A DNA stretch of 16,729 nucleotides, from assembly GCA_900557355.1 (NCBI GenBank), contig USSR01000069.1:1-16729 (forward strand), written 5' to 3'. Position numbers and translations under genes: made by a program. The notes under the pieces were generated by a model. That model made no database searches, was not told the DNA's origin, and was given only the letters and a program-made list of their open reading frames with translations. The DNA is from an uncultured Bacteroides sp. Its GTDB lineage: Bacteria > Bacteroidota > Bacteroidia > Bacteroidales > Bacteroidaceae. Shown here piece after piece: positions 7,390-15,044 of the stretch (its first letter is position 1; each line of letters starts with the position of its first letter).

Positions 7390-8291
7390 TAATTTAAAAT
7401 GTAATTAGAAGAACTATACTTATTTCTTTTTCTATAATTAAAAATCTTCCTTATTCGCCAGCTTAATCTTAATGCAATTAACAACCATTGTTTAAAATTA
7501 TACCATTCACCATCCTTAAAGGATACATAAGCGTTCTTTAAGCTGACTTTAATACTATGTCTTAATGCTTTCTTAAATGAATAGTTTATATTGACTAATT
7601 CTGTTAGTAAATAAATAAATTCTGCACGAAACCCTTCATTAAGAGTACCAGTTCTGTTCTCTCTATCATGCCACCCTAAAACTAAAGGAGAATAACCGAT
7701 AAGATAATGATGAAAAATCAAACGATTCGCATAATCTTTATCCTCACCATAATGATAAAATAATGGGCAAAATCCACCGATCTTCTCTAAAACATTAGTT
7801 GGAATCATCCAAAATGCCGCATTTATAAACGGAACGGGAACTACATCTTTATTCTTATCGAAACCATTTAAATTATCTATTCCCGTATAAATAGCGAACC
7901 CATGATCCAACTTGTCTCCTCTACCCGTCAAATGTATAGGTGAAAGCACACCATATTGAGGATATTCCCGACACAATTTAAAAAGAGTACCAATTGTTTT
8001 TTCTTCAACCCAAGCATCTTGATTTAACAGAAAAGCTGCATCATATTTCTCTTCTAAGGCTATCTTCAGTCCTATATTATTAGCACGTCCAAACCCTAAA
8101 TTCTCACTACTACATATTAGACGAACTTCGGGATAATCCATCCTAATCATTTGTACTGTATTATCTGTGGAAGAATTATCAATAACAACAACATCAACCG
8201 GTAATTCCGAACAACGCAAACTCCCCAAACAACGTTTCATCCAACCTGCAAAATTATAGGAAACAATAATTGCTAGGACTCTTGTACTCAT
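7389..8291 (-). CDS. GT2 family glycosyltransferase, rhamnosyltransferase-like
   Basis: Inverting GT-A glycosyltransferase of 300 residues, expected at the inner face of the cytoplasmic membrane, adding a sugar to a lipid-linked glycan. The N-terminal nucleotide-binding motif is IIVSYN (8-13), then VVVIDNSSTDNT (34-45) and NLGFGRANNIGL. The metal-binding position reads LLNQDA (88-93), the NxD form of DxD seen in WbbL/RfbF-type enzymes. FINAAFWMIP and YGEDKDYANR (Glu183-Asp184, likely the catalytic region) follow. The C-terminus is basic and amphipathic, consistent with peripheral membrane binding. Donor and acceptor cannot be read from sequence. It is the last gene of the minus-strand cluster, with 196 bp separating it from the preceding GT8-like gene, a larger gap than elsewhere in the cluster. 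Confidence 0.85.
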   Translation of the reverse strand: MSTRVLAIIVSYNFAGWMKRCLGSLRCSELPVDVVVIDNSSTDNTVQMIRMDYPEVRLICSSENLGFGRANNIGLKIALEEKYDAAFLLNQDAWVEEKTIGTLFKLCREYPQYGVLSPIHLTGRGDKLDHGFAIYTGIDNLNGFDKNKDVVPVPFINAAFWMIPTNVLEKIGGFCPLFYHYGEDKDYANRLIFHHYLIGYSPLVLGWHDRENRTGTLNEGFRAEFIYLLTELVNINYSFKKALRHSIKVSLKNAYVSFKDGEWYNFKQWLLIALRLSWRIRKIFNYRKRNKYSSSNYILN

Positions 8292-8332
8292 ATTCTCAAC
8301 TAATTTACATTATAATATATATCACTTTCGCA

Positions 8333-8365
8333 CAAACTCAAGCATGCTACACATTTTTTCACAAA
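8333..8365 (-). promoter_or_regulatory. Possible promoter for the rhamnosyltransferase-like gene
   Basis: On the minus strand TTTG (8362-8365) is followed after 21 bp by TGAGTTTG (8333-8340), one mismatch from TAnnTTTG. The ATG at 8291 is 41 bp further on. This lies in the only sizeable gap of the minus-strand cluster, so a secondary promoter is reasonable but not certain. Confidence 0.3.
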
Positions 8366-8487
8366 ACGAATAGCTCCTTTTTCACTTCTTTGTCACATAA
8401 ATCCTTATTTAAAAGACCTAAAATATACATATACACCATTGCGTTTTTACCTAAAATGACAAAACTCATTATAAAATGTAATCTAGG

Positions 8488-9468
8488 CTAATTTTTCTTC
8501 CAAAAATATAGTTTTGCTATACATGCACTCCACAAACAACATCTTTTTTCAAAACGGGAATAAGGAAGCCATGCTTTTTTCTTTGCATATTTTTCTTTCC
8601 GCTTTATATCAGAGTATTTTTTCCGTATTCGCAATATTTCAACATTATAAGGAATAAAAAAGGAACGGAAAACACCTTTTATGTCTTTATCATAACCAGC
8701 TGCAAAAAGGAAATAGACAGGAGAAAGGAAAAATAAGCCATGAAAATGGTAAAAAATTACTTCAAAAGTTTTTTTAGTACTATTTTCAATACCATATACT
8801 CGACCTTTTTTATTCATAAAAATATATTGTTGCATATTCCACGGAGCTACTCCGCCACCTAAATGCTGAAGTTCATGAACCCCCTCAAATCGCGTGCACC
8901 AATCATCTAAATATTTTTGATCGCCAAATTTTCCATCTTCTTGTCTATTATAACACCACTCTAAACAAGCTTCCCTCCACCAATCTAACACCTTACGGGC
9001 TCGTTTATCGTTCTTAAAAAATACAAATTGAACACAATATTTACCAGAGGTTTTAGTCTGATCATATTTTTTCGTATATCGATGTTCTGTAATCATTATA
9101 GAATCATCACCTACCTCATCTATAAGAATTTGTGGAGAAGAAAAGAAATAAAGATCAGCATCAATATAGGTACAACTATCCACATCATAATGATCTAGAA
9201 CATAAAGCACAGTTGATGGCGTACAAGTCCAACAATACTCACCACTAGAACGATTTTCCTTCGCTATTAAAAGCTTTTGATCTTCAAGATCCCTCAACGA
9301 GATAACCGTTACATTCTTAAACTTATTATACGAGAAAAAGTTATAGCAACAATCATCAAATGCAAAAATATATAAGTGAAAATTATCACATTGCCTACAT
9401 AAAGATCTGTACATAGCCATCCCTCTAGACATGTAGGTCGAATCAAATAAAGTACAAAATGTCATCAT
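8488..9468 (-). CDS. GT8-like glycosyltransferase
   Basis: Predicted glycosyltransferase of 326 residues from the ATG at 9468; the open frame extends to a TTG at 9474 and a second ATG follows at 9465. The fold signature is a GT-A enzyme with TYIDADLYFFSSP, giving a DAD metal-binding motif (Asp105 and Asp107 counted from the TTG). KFGDQKYLDDW follows, the usual GT8-like block for acceptor and donor contacts, then HLGGGVAPWNMQQY. The C-terminal third is basic and aromatic-rich, suggesting membrane association. It begins 16 bp after the stop of the EDD-type glycosyltransferase, so the two are likely cotranscribed. GT8 members are retaining enzymes and often transfer glucose or galactose, but the sugar here cannot be decided. 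The protein is unusually rich in cysteine for a cytoplasmic enzyme. Confidence 0.75.
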   Translation of the reverse strand: MMTFCTLFDSTYMSRGMAMYRSLCRQCDNFHLYIFAFDDCCYNFFSYNKFKNVTVISLRDLEDQKLLIAKENRSSGEYCWTCTPSTVLYVLDHYDVDSCTYIDADLYFFSSPQILIDEVGDDSIMITEHRYTKKYDQTKTSGKYCVQFVFFKNDKRARKVLDWWREACLEWCYNRQEDGKFGDQKYLDDWCTRFEGVHELQHLGGGVAPWNMQQYIFMNKKGRVYGIENSTKKTFEVIFYHFHGLFFLSPVYFLFAAGYDKDIKGVFRSFFIPYNVEILRIRKKYSDIKRKEKYAKKKAWLPYSRFEKRCCLWSACIAKLYFWKKN

Positions 9469-9484
9469 AAGCAAGCCTACCTAT

Positions 9485-10393
9485 TTAACGAATAAAAATA
9501 AAATTCCAGAACCTCTTTCTTTTCTTTTCTTTTCTTCTTATTGGTAATAACGTTACAAAATAGTTGGCTATCGCCCTACGCGCTCTTTTATTTTCTTTTG
9601 CCTTCAATTTTCTCAACTGAATAGGAGTTTCTGATATTTCCACAGTATAATTGGTATCCTCTCCACAATGTGTACCACCTTCACCATCCATGCCATTCTG
9701 AAAAACTAAAGATCGTCCCGGATAAAGAGTCAATTTATTATTCACTAAAGCAGAAGCATACCATCGAATGGCCCAAGAATCCACTTTCCCACTAATTTGA
9801 TCTTTTAACATGGCTACATAAGGATAGCAGTCATTAAAATCGAATTTCTTACACAATTTCTTTGTTTCTATTTCTTGTAATAATGCTTTAGAATCGGCAT
9901 TAAAAAGCTTCCATCCACGTTTCCACGTAGCCCAACCCCAACAATCTGCATTTTTTATAAAAAAGCTTTCGGGGAGAATTTCTGTCACTGGATACATGTA
10001 TCCATGAATACTAATAACTTCAAGGGTATTCTCATAAATTTCTAGGGCCTCATTCATATATTTCAAAAAGAAACGAGATACAATCAAATCATCCTCAACA
10101 ACAATTGCCCTACCATGCTTATTAATAACAGACGTTACCCCATCAATAATACTATTAGCTAATCCGAAATTTTTAGGTCGCTCTATTATTTGAATACTTT
10201 TAAATCCACTTATAGTTCTAATATACTTTCTCGTATCACTTACGCCATCTATAGCTTTTTCATTCTTTGGACCATCGGAGTAAATAATCAAATCACTACC
10301 TGAAGCTTCTGAATTTTCCAACAAAGCCTCTACAGCTTGCTTTGTATGTCTAGGACGACAATAAGTAAAAAGAATAATTGGTGCATAGTTCAT
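9485..10393 (-). CDS. Glycosyltransferase, GT-A fold, EDD motif
   Basis: Predicted glycosyltransferase of 302 residues. It starts with PIILFTYCRPRHT, the opening of a GT2/GNT-I-like nucleotide-sugar domain, and has DLIIYSDGPK at 34-43. AIVVEDDLIVS carries the metal-binding acid cluster (Glu100-Asp102). NADCWGWATWKRGW (148-161) is a strongly conserved block in this bacterial group, where it is usually annotated simply as glycosyltransferase or sugar transferase. The C-terminus is very basic. The ATG at 10393 lies 6 bp after the aminotransferase stop, so translation is probably coupled. The context suggests it handles the amino-deoxy sugar made by the upstream enzymes or a neighbouring residue; this is inference. 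Confidence 0.8.
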   Translation of the reverse strand: MNYAPIILFTYCRPRHTKQAVEALLENSEASGSDLIIYSDGPKNEKAIDGVSDTRKYIRTISGFKSIQIIERPKNFGLANSIIDGVTSVINKHGRAIVVEDDLIVSRFFLKYMNEALEIYENTLEVISIHGYMYPVTEILPESFFIKNADCWGWATWKRGWKLFNADSKALLQEIETKKLCKKFDFNDCYPYVAMLKDQISGKVDSWAIRWYASALVNNKLTLYPGRSLVFQNGMDGEGGTHCGEDTNYTVEISETPIQLRKLKAKENKRARRAIANYFVTLLPIRRKEKKRKRFWNFIFIR

Positions 10394-10399
10394 ATCATA

Positions 10400-11509
10400 T
10401 TATTTTAAGTTTCTCATTATTTCTTGCATTTGCTCACATACATATATAATCTCCTCGTTAGTCAAAGTTGGGTACATCGGTAAAGAAAAAATTTCTTTTG
10501 CAGCCAATTCAGTTTCTGGCAAATCGCCATCTTTATATCCTAAACATGAATAAGCCTTCATAGTGTGAATTGGCCAAGGGTAGCTAACATTCAGAAAGAT
10601 CTGCCTCTCTTTAAGTTTAGAAATTATAATATCTCTCGAAGGATGACGTACAACATAAAGATAGTAAGAATGTCTGTTATAATCCAGTTTTCTAGGTAAA
10701 ACTAACCCCGTCCCCTGAAGCATTTCATCATACAATTGGGCTATCTCATTCCTTCTATTCACATAGCCCTCCATCCGAGGCAATTTTGTCAACAAAATAG
10801 CAGCTTGAACTTCATCTAACCGAGAATTGTAACCGTGCTCTAGCGCATAATAAGTTCTTTCAGCACCATAAAAACGTAGACGTCTCAACTTTTTATTAAT
10901 TTCTTCATCATTAGTCAATATCATTCCACCATCCCCATATGCCCCCAATACCTTAGTAGGATAAAATGAAGTGGTAGAGACATTAGATAAGCAACCTGCC
11001 ATTTTCCCCTTATATAATGCTCCTTGCGCCTGTGCACAATCTTCTATAATATACAAGTGATAACGGCATGCAATTTCTATAAGAGGATCCATATCAACAC
11101 ATTGACCATACAAATGTACAGGCAAAATACATCTTGTTTTGGAAGTTATTGCAGCTTCTATTTTTGAAATATCCATCAAATACGTTTCTGGATCAATATC
11201 CACAAAAACAGGAATAGCCCCTGCCGTTACAATAGCTGAGACTGTAGGTATGGCAGTATTTGCAACAGTAATTACCTCATCCCCCTCACCAATACCCAAA
11301 CTATGAAGAGCAAGAATTATTGCATTTGTACCATTGTCAACCCCAATACCATAATTTACACCGCAATATGCCGCATAAGATTTCTCAAAGAGTCGTACTT
11401 TATCGCCTAATATCAGTTGCCCTGATTCAAAAACTTCCTCAACAGCCTTCAATATCTCTTCTTTATTTTCAGCATATTCTTTCAAATATCCCCAAACTCT
11501 TACTTCCAT
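10400..11509 (-). CDS. DegT/DnrJ/EryC1 sugar aminotransferase, FdtB/QdtB-like
   Basis: PLP-dependent aminotransferase of 369 residues, the normal length for sugar aminotransferases. The cofactor lysine is Lys186 in SFYPTKVLGAYGDGG. Asp157 in IIEDCAQAQGA should contact the pyridine nitrogen. The substrate-entry region has GVDNGTNAIILAL (57-69). The two FdtA/QdtA-type isomerases directly upstream (8-bp gap) argue for a role like FdtB or QdtB: glutamate-dependent amination of a dTDP-3-keto-6-deoxyhexose at C3, giving dTDP-3-amino-3,6-dideoxygalactose or -glucose. Sequence alone does not separate these two. The enzyme is cytoplasmic and would act on soluble sugar nucleotides. The usual next step, N-acylation of the amine, has no gene in this window. 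Confidence 0.87.
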   Translation of the reverse strand: MEVRVWGYLKEYAENKEEILKAVEEVFESGQLILGDKVRLFEKSYAAYCGVNYGIGVDNGTNAIILALHSLGIGEGDEVITVANTAIPTVSAIVTAGAIPVFVDIDPETYLMDISKIEAAITSKTRCILPVHLYGQCVDMDPLIEIACRYHLYIIEDCAQAQGALYKGKMAGCLSNVSTTSFYPTKVLGAYGDGGMILTNDEEINKKLRRLRFYGAERTYYALEHGYNSRLDEVQAAILLTKLPRMEGYVNRRNEIAQLYDEMLQGTGLVLPRKLDYNRHSYYLYVVRHPSRDIIISKLKERQIFLNVSYPWPIHTMKAYSCLGYKDGDLPETELAAKEIFSLPMYPTLTNEEIIYVCEQMQEIMRNLK

Positions 11510-11517
11510 AATTTAAA

Positions 11518-11928
11518 TCATTTTTTTACTTTATATTCGATAAACTCCTCATAGTCTCTAATATAATCATCTTCTTCGTAAATATGAGACGCTAAAACTA
11601 AACAAATAGACCCCGATGAGAATCCTTGCTCCATGGCCCAAACACCAGGAGGAATATGCAATCCATAAAAAGGTCTATTTAATAAGAGCGTTCTTTTATT
11701 CACTCCATCATCTAAAACGACTTCAAAACTGCCACTTGCAGCTACCAAAAGTTGATGACATTCTTTATGGGCATGCGCACCACGTGCTTCGCCACCAGGT
11801 ATATCATATGAATAAAAAACCCGCTTTACATCAAAAGGTATATTAATAGAACCATATACAGGCGTCAAATTACCCGCTCGGTCTTCATATTTAGGCAATT
11901 CAACAATAGAACAATCAAAAACTGTCAT
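11518..11928 (-). CDS. FdtA/QdtA family cupin, sugar 3,4-ketoisomerase (His-Ala-His copy)
   Basis: Small cupin of 136 residues of the FdtA/WxcM C-terminal family, which converts dTDP-4-keto-6-deoxyglucose to a 3-keto isomer. The core is VFYSYDIPGGEARGAHAHKECHQ in two parts: Tyr39 and Asp42, then Arg49, His52, His54 and His58. The two histidines in HAH match the pair proposed as catalytic in FdtA. SGSFEVVLDDG and the YGLHIPPGVW block complete the jelly roll. The ATG at 11928 overlaps the end of the upstream cupin by 14 nt (ATGACAGTTTTTGA), so the two are probably translationally coupled. It feeds the aminotransferase immediately downstream. Whether the product is the galacto or gluco isomer cannot be read with confidence. 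Confidence 0.87.
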   Translation of the reverse strand: MTVFDCSIVELPKYEDRAGNLTPVYGSINIPFDVKRVFYSYDIPGGEARGAHAHKECHQLLVAASGSFEVVLDDGVNKRTLLLNRPFYGLHIPPGVWAMEQGFSSGSICLVLASHIYEEDDYIRDYEEFIEYKVKK

Positions 11929-12337
11929 CAGATTCTTTTTTTAATTTTAAGAAGTCCTCATACTCAAAAATATAATCATCCGGATCATAAGGAGTGGATG
12001 ACAATACCAAAGCTAAAGAATTTGTTGAAAAATTCTCCATTCTCCTCCAAATCCTATTAGGAATATATACTCCATAATAAGAACGATTCAATGTGTATTT
12101 TTTCACACAATATGAGTCATCAAGAATAACATCAAAACTACCAGAAAGAGCAATAATAAATTCCTCACTCTTTTTATATGCATGTCCCCCGCGCACCTCA
12201 CCGCCAGGCACATCATATATCCAATATACCCTTTCTATTTTGAAAGGAACATTCTTAAATTCCTCGACAATAGACAAGTTTCCCCGTTTGTCAAGAATCT
12301 TAGGCAAATCAATGACTTCTATAGTTTTTGTTTGCAT
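11915..12337 (-). CDS. FdtA/QdtA family cupin, His-Ala-Tyr variant
   Basis: Cupin of 140 residues, clearly homologous to its neighbour at 11518-11928 and alignable almost without gaps. It keeps RVYWIYDVPGGEVRGGH with His52, but the second histidine of the HAH motif is Tyr54 (GGHAYKKSEEF), and the later Gln/His positions become Glu. SGSFDVILDDS and YGVYIPNRIW are retained. It could be an isomerase of different specificity, a partner in a mixed dimer (FdtA-type enzymes are dimers), or a catalytically weak relative. It is the first gene of the minus-strand operon, with ATG at 12337 and a -7 box 35 bp upstream. Family assignment is firm; activity is open. Confidence 0.83.
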   Translation of the reverse strand: MQTKTIEVIDLPKILDKRGNLSIVEEFKNVPFKIERVYWIYDVPGGEVRGGHAYKKSEEFIIALSGSFDVILDDSYCVKKYTLNRSYYGVYIPNRIWRRMENFSTNSLALVLSSTPYDPDDYIFEYEDFLKLKKESDDSF

Positions 12338-12371
12338 ATATTTATAGAGTATTAATTATACTTTTCAAAGA

Positions 12372-12379
12372 CAAAGGTA
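12372..12379 (-). promoter_or_regulatory. -7 box of the leftward sugar operon
   Basis: On the minus strand this reads TACCTTTG, matching TAnnTTTG, 35 bp before the ATG at 12337. The -33 position has only AATG at 21 bp, a poor match to TTTG. It would drive the cupin pair, the aminotransferase and the following glycosyltransferases. Confidence 0.5.
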
Positions 12380-12663
12380 ACACATTATATTAAACATCTT
12401 CATTTTAGAAGAATTTATTAATAATTATTCTAATGCTTATCTAACAACAGAAATAATTAGCAAAGAAATCCTCAACTTTATTTCAATGCAGTAATCTATA
12501 ACCATAGGAAACTCAACTGTAATTGCATTTTATCGCGAAAAACCGTTGGAATAATTATAAAATAATACATGTATAGCATATAACCATAAAACTTGAATCG
12601 ACCACATCTTTTGATCATCTCCTTCATATAATAACACAAGATACACAATAATCAAACAAGCGC

Positions 12664-12694
12664 TTTGATTCTATTGAAAAAAGAAATATCTTTG
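12664..12694 (+). promoter_or_regulatory. Promoter of the rightward glycosyltransferase genes
   Basis: TTTG (12664-12667) and TATCTTTG (12687-12694) are separated by exactly 19 bp. This is a full match to the Bacteroidetes housekeeping promoter. Transcription would start near 12700, giving a leader of about 55 nt before the ATG at 12755. It is the best promoter in the window. Confidence 0.75.
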
Positions 12695-12754
12695 CATAAC
12701 ATACTAATTATACAAAAGTTTGGATATCAACAATTTAATTAAAAAACAAGAACA

Positions 12755-14980
12755 ATGGGAAAGCCTACAGTTTTATACGATGCGAAGATTCTAGAGAATG
12801 GCTTAAAGAATGACGCAACGAGAACTGGCATTTTTTTTGTATCCTACAATATTGTCAAGCACATACTACTTGACAACAGAGTAGACTTATACATTTATTG
12901 TCAGAAAGAGGCAAAGGAGCTGACAATTAGATATTTCCAGAAAGAATTCAATCATGACATAAAATCTCGGATAGTCATCGAAGGAGAGGATTTATCTAAC
13001 ATAACTACTTTTTTATCTACCGTTTTTACCACACCTGAATATATAAAACGCTTTCCACAGATAACATGCTTTACAATTATCCATGATGTCATCCCTCTCA
13101 TCTTTCCACATTATTTTGGTTCTGCTATCAATTCATGGTTTGAAGAACTAGTAAAAGGGATCAATAAGGACGATTTTTATTTCGCAGTTTCCAAATACAC
13201 AAAACAGGATTTCATCAAATATATTCCTGCAATTGACGAACAAAAAATCACCGTCATACCACTTGCTGCTGATAGCCGATTTTATCAGAACAAAGATAGT
13301 ATAGAGCTCCATAATATAAAGACAAAATACAAAATTCCATTGGATAAAAAATATATTTTCTCTTTATGTACATTAGAAGAGCGGAAAAATCTGATTCGTG
13401 CCGTAGGTGCTTTTATCTCTTTCATTGAGAAAAATAAGATAGAAGATTTAGTATACGTTCTCGGTGGAGGAACATGGGAGGTATTTGTTGGAAGATTGGA
13501 AAAAGAGGTTCCCAATTATCATAAATATGCAAATCGAATTATTCAAGCCGGCTATGTGGCAGATGAAGATTTGGCAGTCCTCTTTTCTAATGCTGAATGG
13601 TTTGTTTATACTTCTCAATATGAAGGTTTCGGAATGCCCCCCTTAGAGGCTATGCAATGTGGTTGTCCAGTAGTCGTATCAAACAATTCATCTCTCCCAG
13701 AAGTAGTTGGAAATGCTGGAATAATGATTGATTATAACAGTTTAAGTCAACATATTGAAGCCTACGAATCATATTATTATAACCCAGAACTAAGAAAACT
13801 AAATTCACAAGAAGGTTTGTCACGTGCACGCCAGTTCAATTGGAATAAGAGCACTGAGATCATTGTGAATAAAATGATCGAAATAGAACAGAAAAAACAA
13901 AGAAAGCCCCTAATTAGTATAATAACTATTACCTATAATCTAATAGAAAAGCATCGAGAAAGTTATATCAAACAATGTATAGAAAGTGTACATCAACAAA
14001 CGTATCCCAACATTGAGCACATCATTATCGACGGAGATTCAACAGATGGAACTGTTAAATTGCTAAATGAATATGTAGAAAAAGGATGGATTACCCTCTA
14101 TTCAGAGCCAGACCAAGGAATATACGATGCTATGAACAAAGGTATTGCTAAGGCCCATGGAACATATATCAATTTTTTAAATTCTGATGATTATTTCCAC
14201 AACAATCAAGGAATAGAGTTTAGCATGGAATATTTAATGAAATGCGAGGCCGACTATTCTTTTGCAGACACACTGATACTCCAAGAGAATGGGAAAAAAA
14301 ACTTTTGGAAAGGCGATATATCAAAGCTCCTTATAGGAACACATTACTGCCACCAAACAATGTTAGTCAAAACTGAAGTATTAAAAAGCATAAACGGTTT
14401 CGATACTTCATATCCCGTTGCTGCAGATTCAGATCTAATGATCCGACTCTATGCAAAAAAGTACAAGCATACATATGTTCCATTTTGTTTTCTCACCTAT
14501 CGACTAGGTGGATTTTCTGGAGAAAACTCAACTCAAATACGGATTGACCATTCTACTTCTTTTTTCAATCACATAGGGACAAATATAAATCTAACACCTT
14601 ATGACTGTTTTTTATTATGGCAACAACATTTCTTCAACGAAACACTTTTGGACAAACAATTAAATCTAATCAGCAAAGTCCCGGCTGAATTTGGTGCTGA
14701 ATACTTAACAAACCAACTCATCGAGAAGACATCACCCTATGGGAGAATAGATATACCACACAATCTAAAATTCTACCTATTTGGAGCTATTCCAGCACTA
14801 ATATTACATAGGAAGAACCGAAGGAATAAAACGTATTATTATCTATTCAACACCATACGTGTCATGAAAATAGTTAGACATGATAATAAACGAAAGTTTT
14901 ATTTATTTGGCATACTACCCATATTGAAAATAAAAATTAATAGTAAGCCCACACAAATAAAAACTAAATCTAACCAATAA
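12755..14980 (+). CDS. Bifunctional glycosyltransferase, GT4-GT2 fusion with duplicated C-terminal motif
   Basis: Protein of 741 residues, about twice a single glycosyltransferase, with two catalytic domains. Residues 1-380 are a GT-B enzyme of family GT4: TIIHDVIPLIFP (107-118), LCTLEERKNL in the donor domain, and the EX7E pair Glu290/Glu298 in YEGFGMPPLEAM. Residues 386 to about 600 are a GT-A enzyme of family GT2: ISIITITYN, IIIDGDSTDGT, DQGIYDAMNKGI and NSDD (476-479) for the metal. The tail has two copies of a hydrophobic motif, KFYLFGAIPAL (672-682) and KFYLFGILPIL (714-724), each followed by basic residues, probably a membrane-contact element. The enzyme would add two successive sugars, the GT4 step by a retaining mechanism and the GT2 step usually by inversion. 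Which sugars is unknown. It is the first gene of the rightward unit. Confidence 0.88.
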   Translation: MGKPTVLYDAKILENGLKNDATRTGIFFVSYNIVKHILLDNRVDLYIYCQKEAKELTIRYFQKEFNHDIKSRIVIEGEDLSNITTFLSTVFTTPEYIKRFPQITCFTIIHDVIPLIFPHYFGSAINSWFEELVKGINKDDFYFAVSKYTKQDFIKYIPAIDEQKITVIPLAADSRFYQNKDSIELHNIKTKYKIPLDKKYIFSLCTLEERKNLIRAVGAFISFIEKNKIEDLVYVLGGGTWEVFVGRLEKEVPNYHKYANRIIQAGYVADEDLAVLFSNAEWFVYTSQYEGFGMPPLEAMQCGCPVVVSNNSSLPEVVGNAGIMIDYNSLSQHIEAYESYYYNPELRKLNSQEGLSRARQFNWNKSTEIIVNKMIEIEQKKQRKPLISIITITYNLIEKHRESYIKQCIESVHQQTYPNIEHIIIDGDSTDGTVKLLNEYVEKGWITLYSEPDQGIYDAMNKGIAKAHGTYINFLNSDDYFHNNQGIEFSMEYLMKCEADYSFADTLILQENGKKNFWKGDISKLLIGTHYCHQTMLVKTEVLKSINGFDTSYPVAADSDLMIRLYAKKYKHTYVPFCFLTYRLGGFSGENSTQIRIDHSTSFFNHIGTNINLTPYDCFLLWQQHFFNETLLDKQLNLISKVPAEFGAEYLTNQLIEKTSPYGRIDIPHNLKFYLFGAIPALILHRKNRRNKTYYYLFNTIRVMKIVRHDNKRKFYLFGILPILKIKINSKPTQIKTKSNQ

Positions 14981-15044
14981 TCTAAAGTAATCCAGAATAA
15001 AATTCACACTTTTTTGTAGATAATGTAAAAAACAAATATTCAGT

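Larger units (their letters stand above)
12338..12754. other. Divergent intergenic promoter region
   Basis: A 417-bp AT-rich region separates the leftward sugar-nucleotide operon from the rightward glycosyltransferase genes. It holds a promoter signal for each direction near its two ends. Between them nothing further is recognised: no tRNA, no leader ORF, and no inverted repeats of the kind that flank phase-variable capsule promoters. Confidence 0.7.

Noticed and set aside
12497..12588. 10-bp direct repeat TATAACCATA in the divergent region (12497-12506 and 12579-12588)
   Set aside because: It is short and AT-rich, direct rather than inverted, and away from both promoters. Not enough to call a regulator site or an invertible segment.
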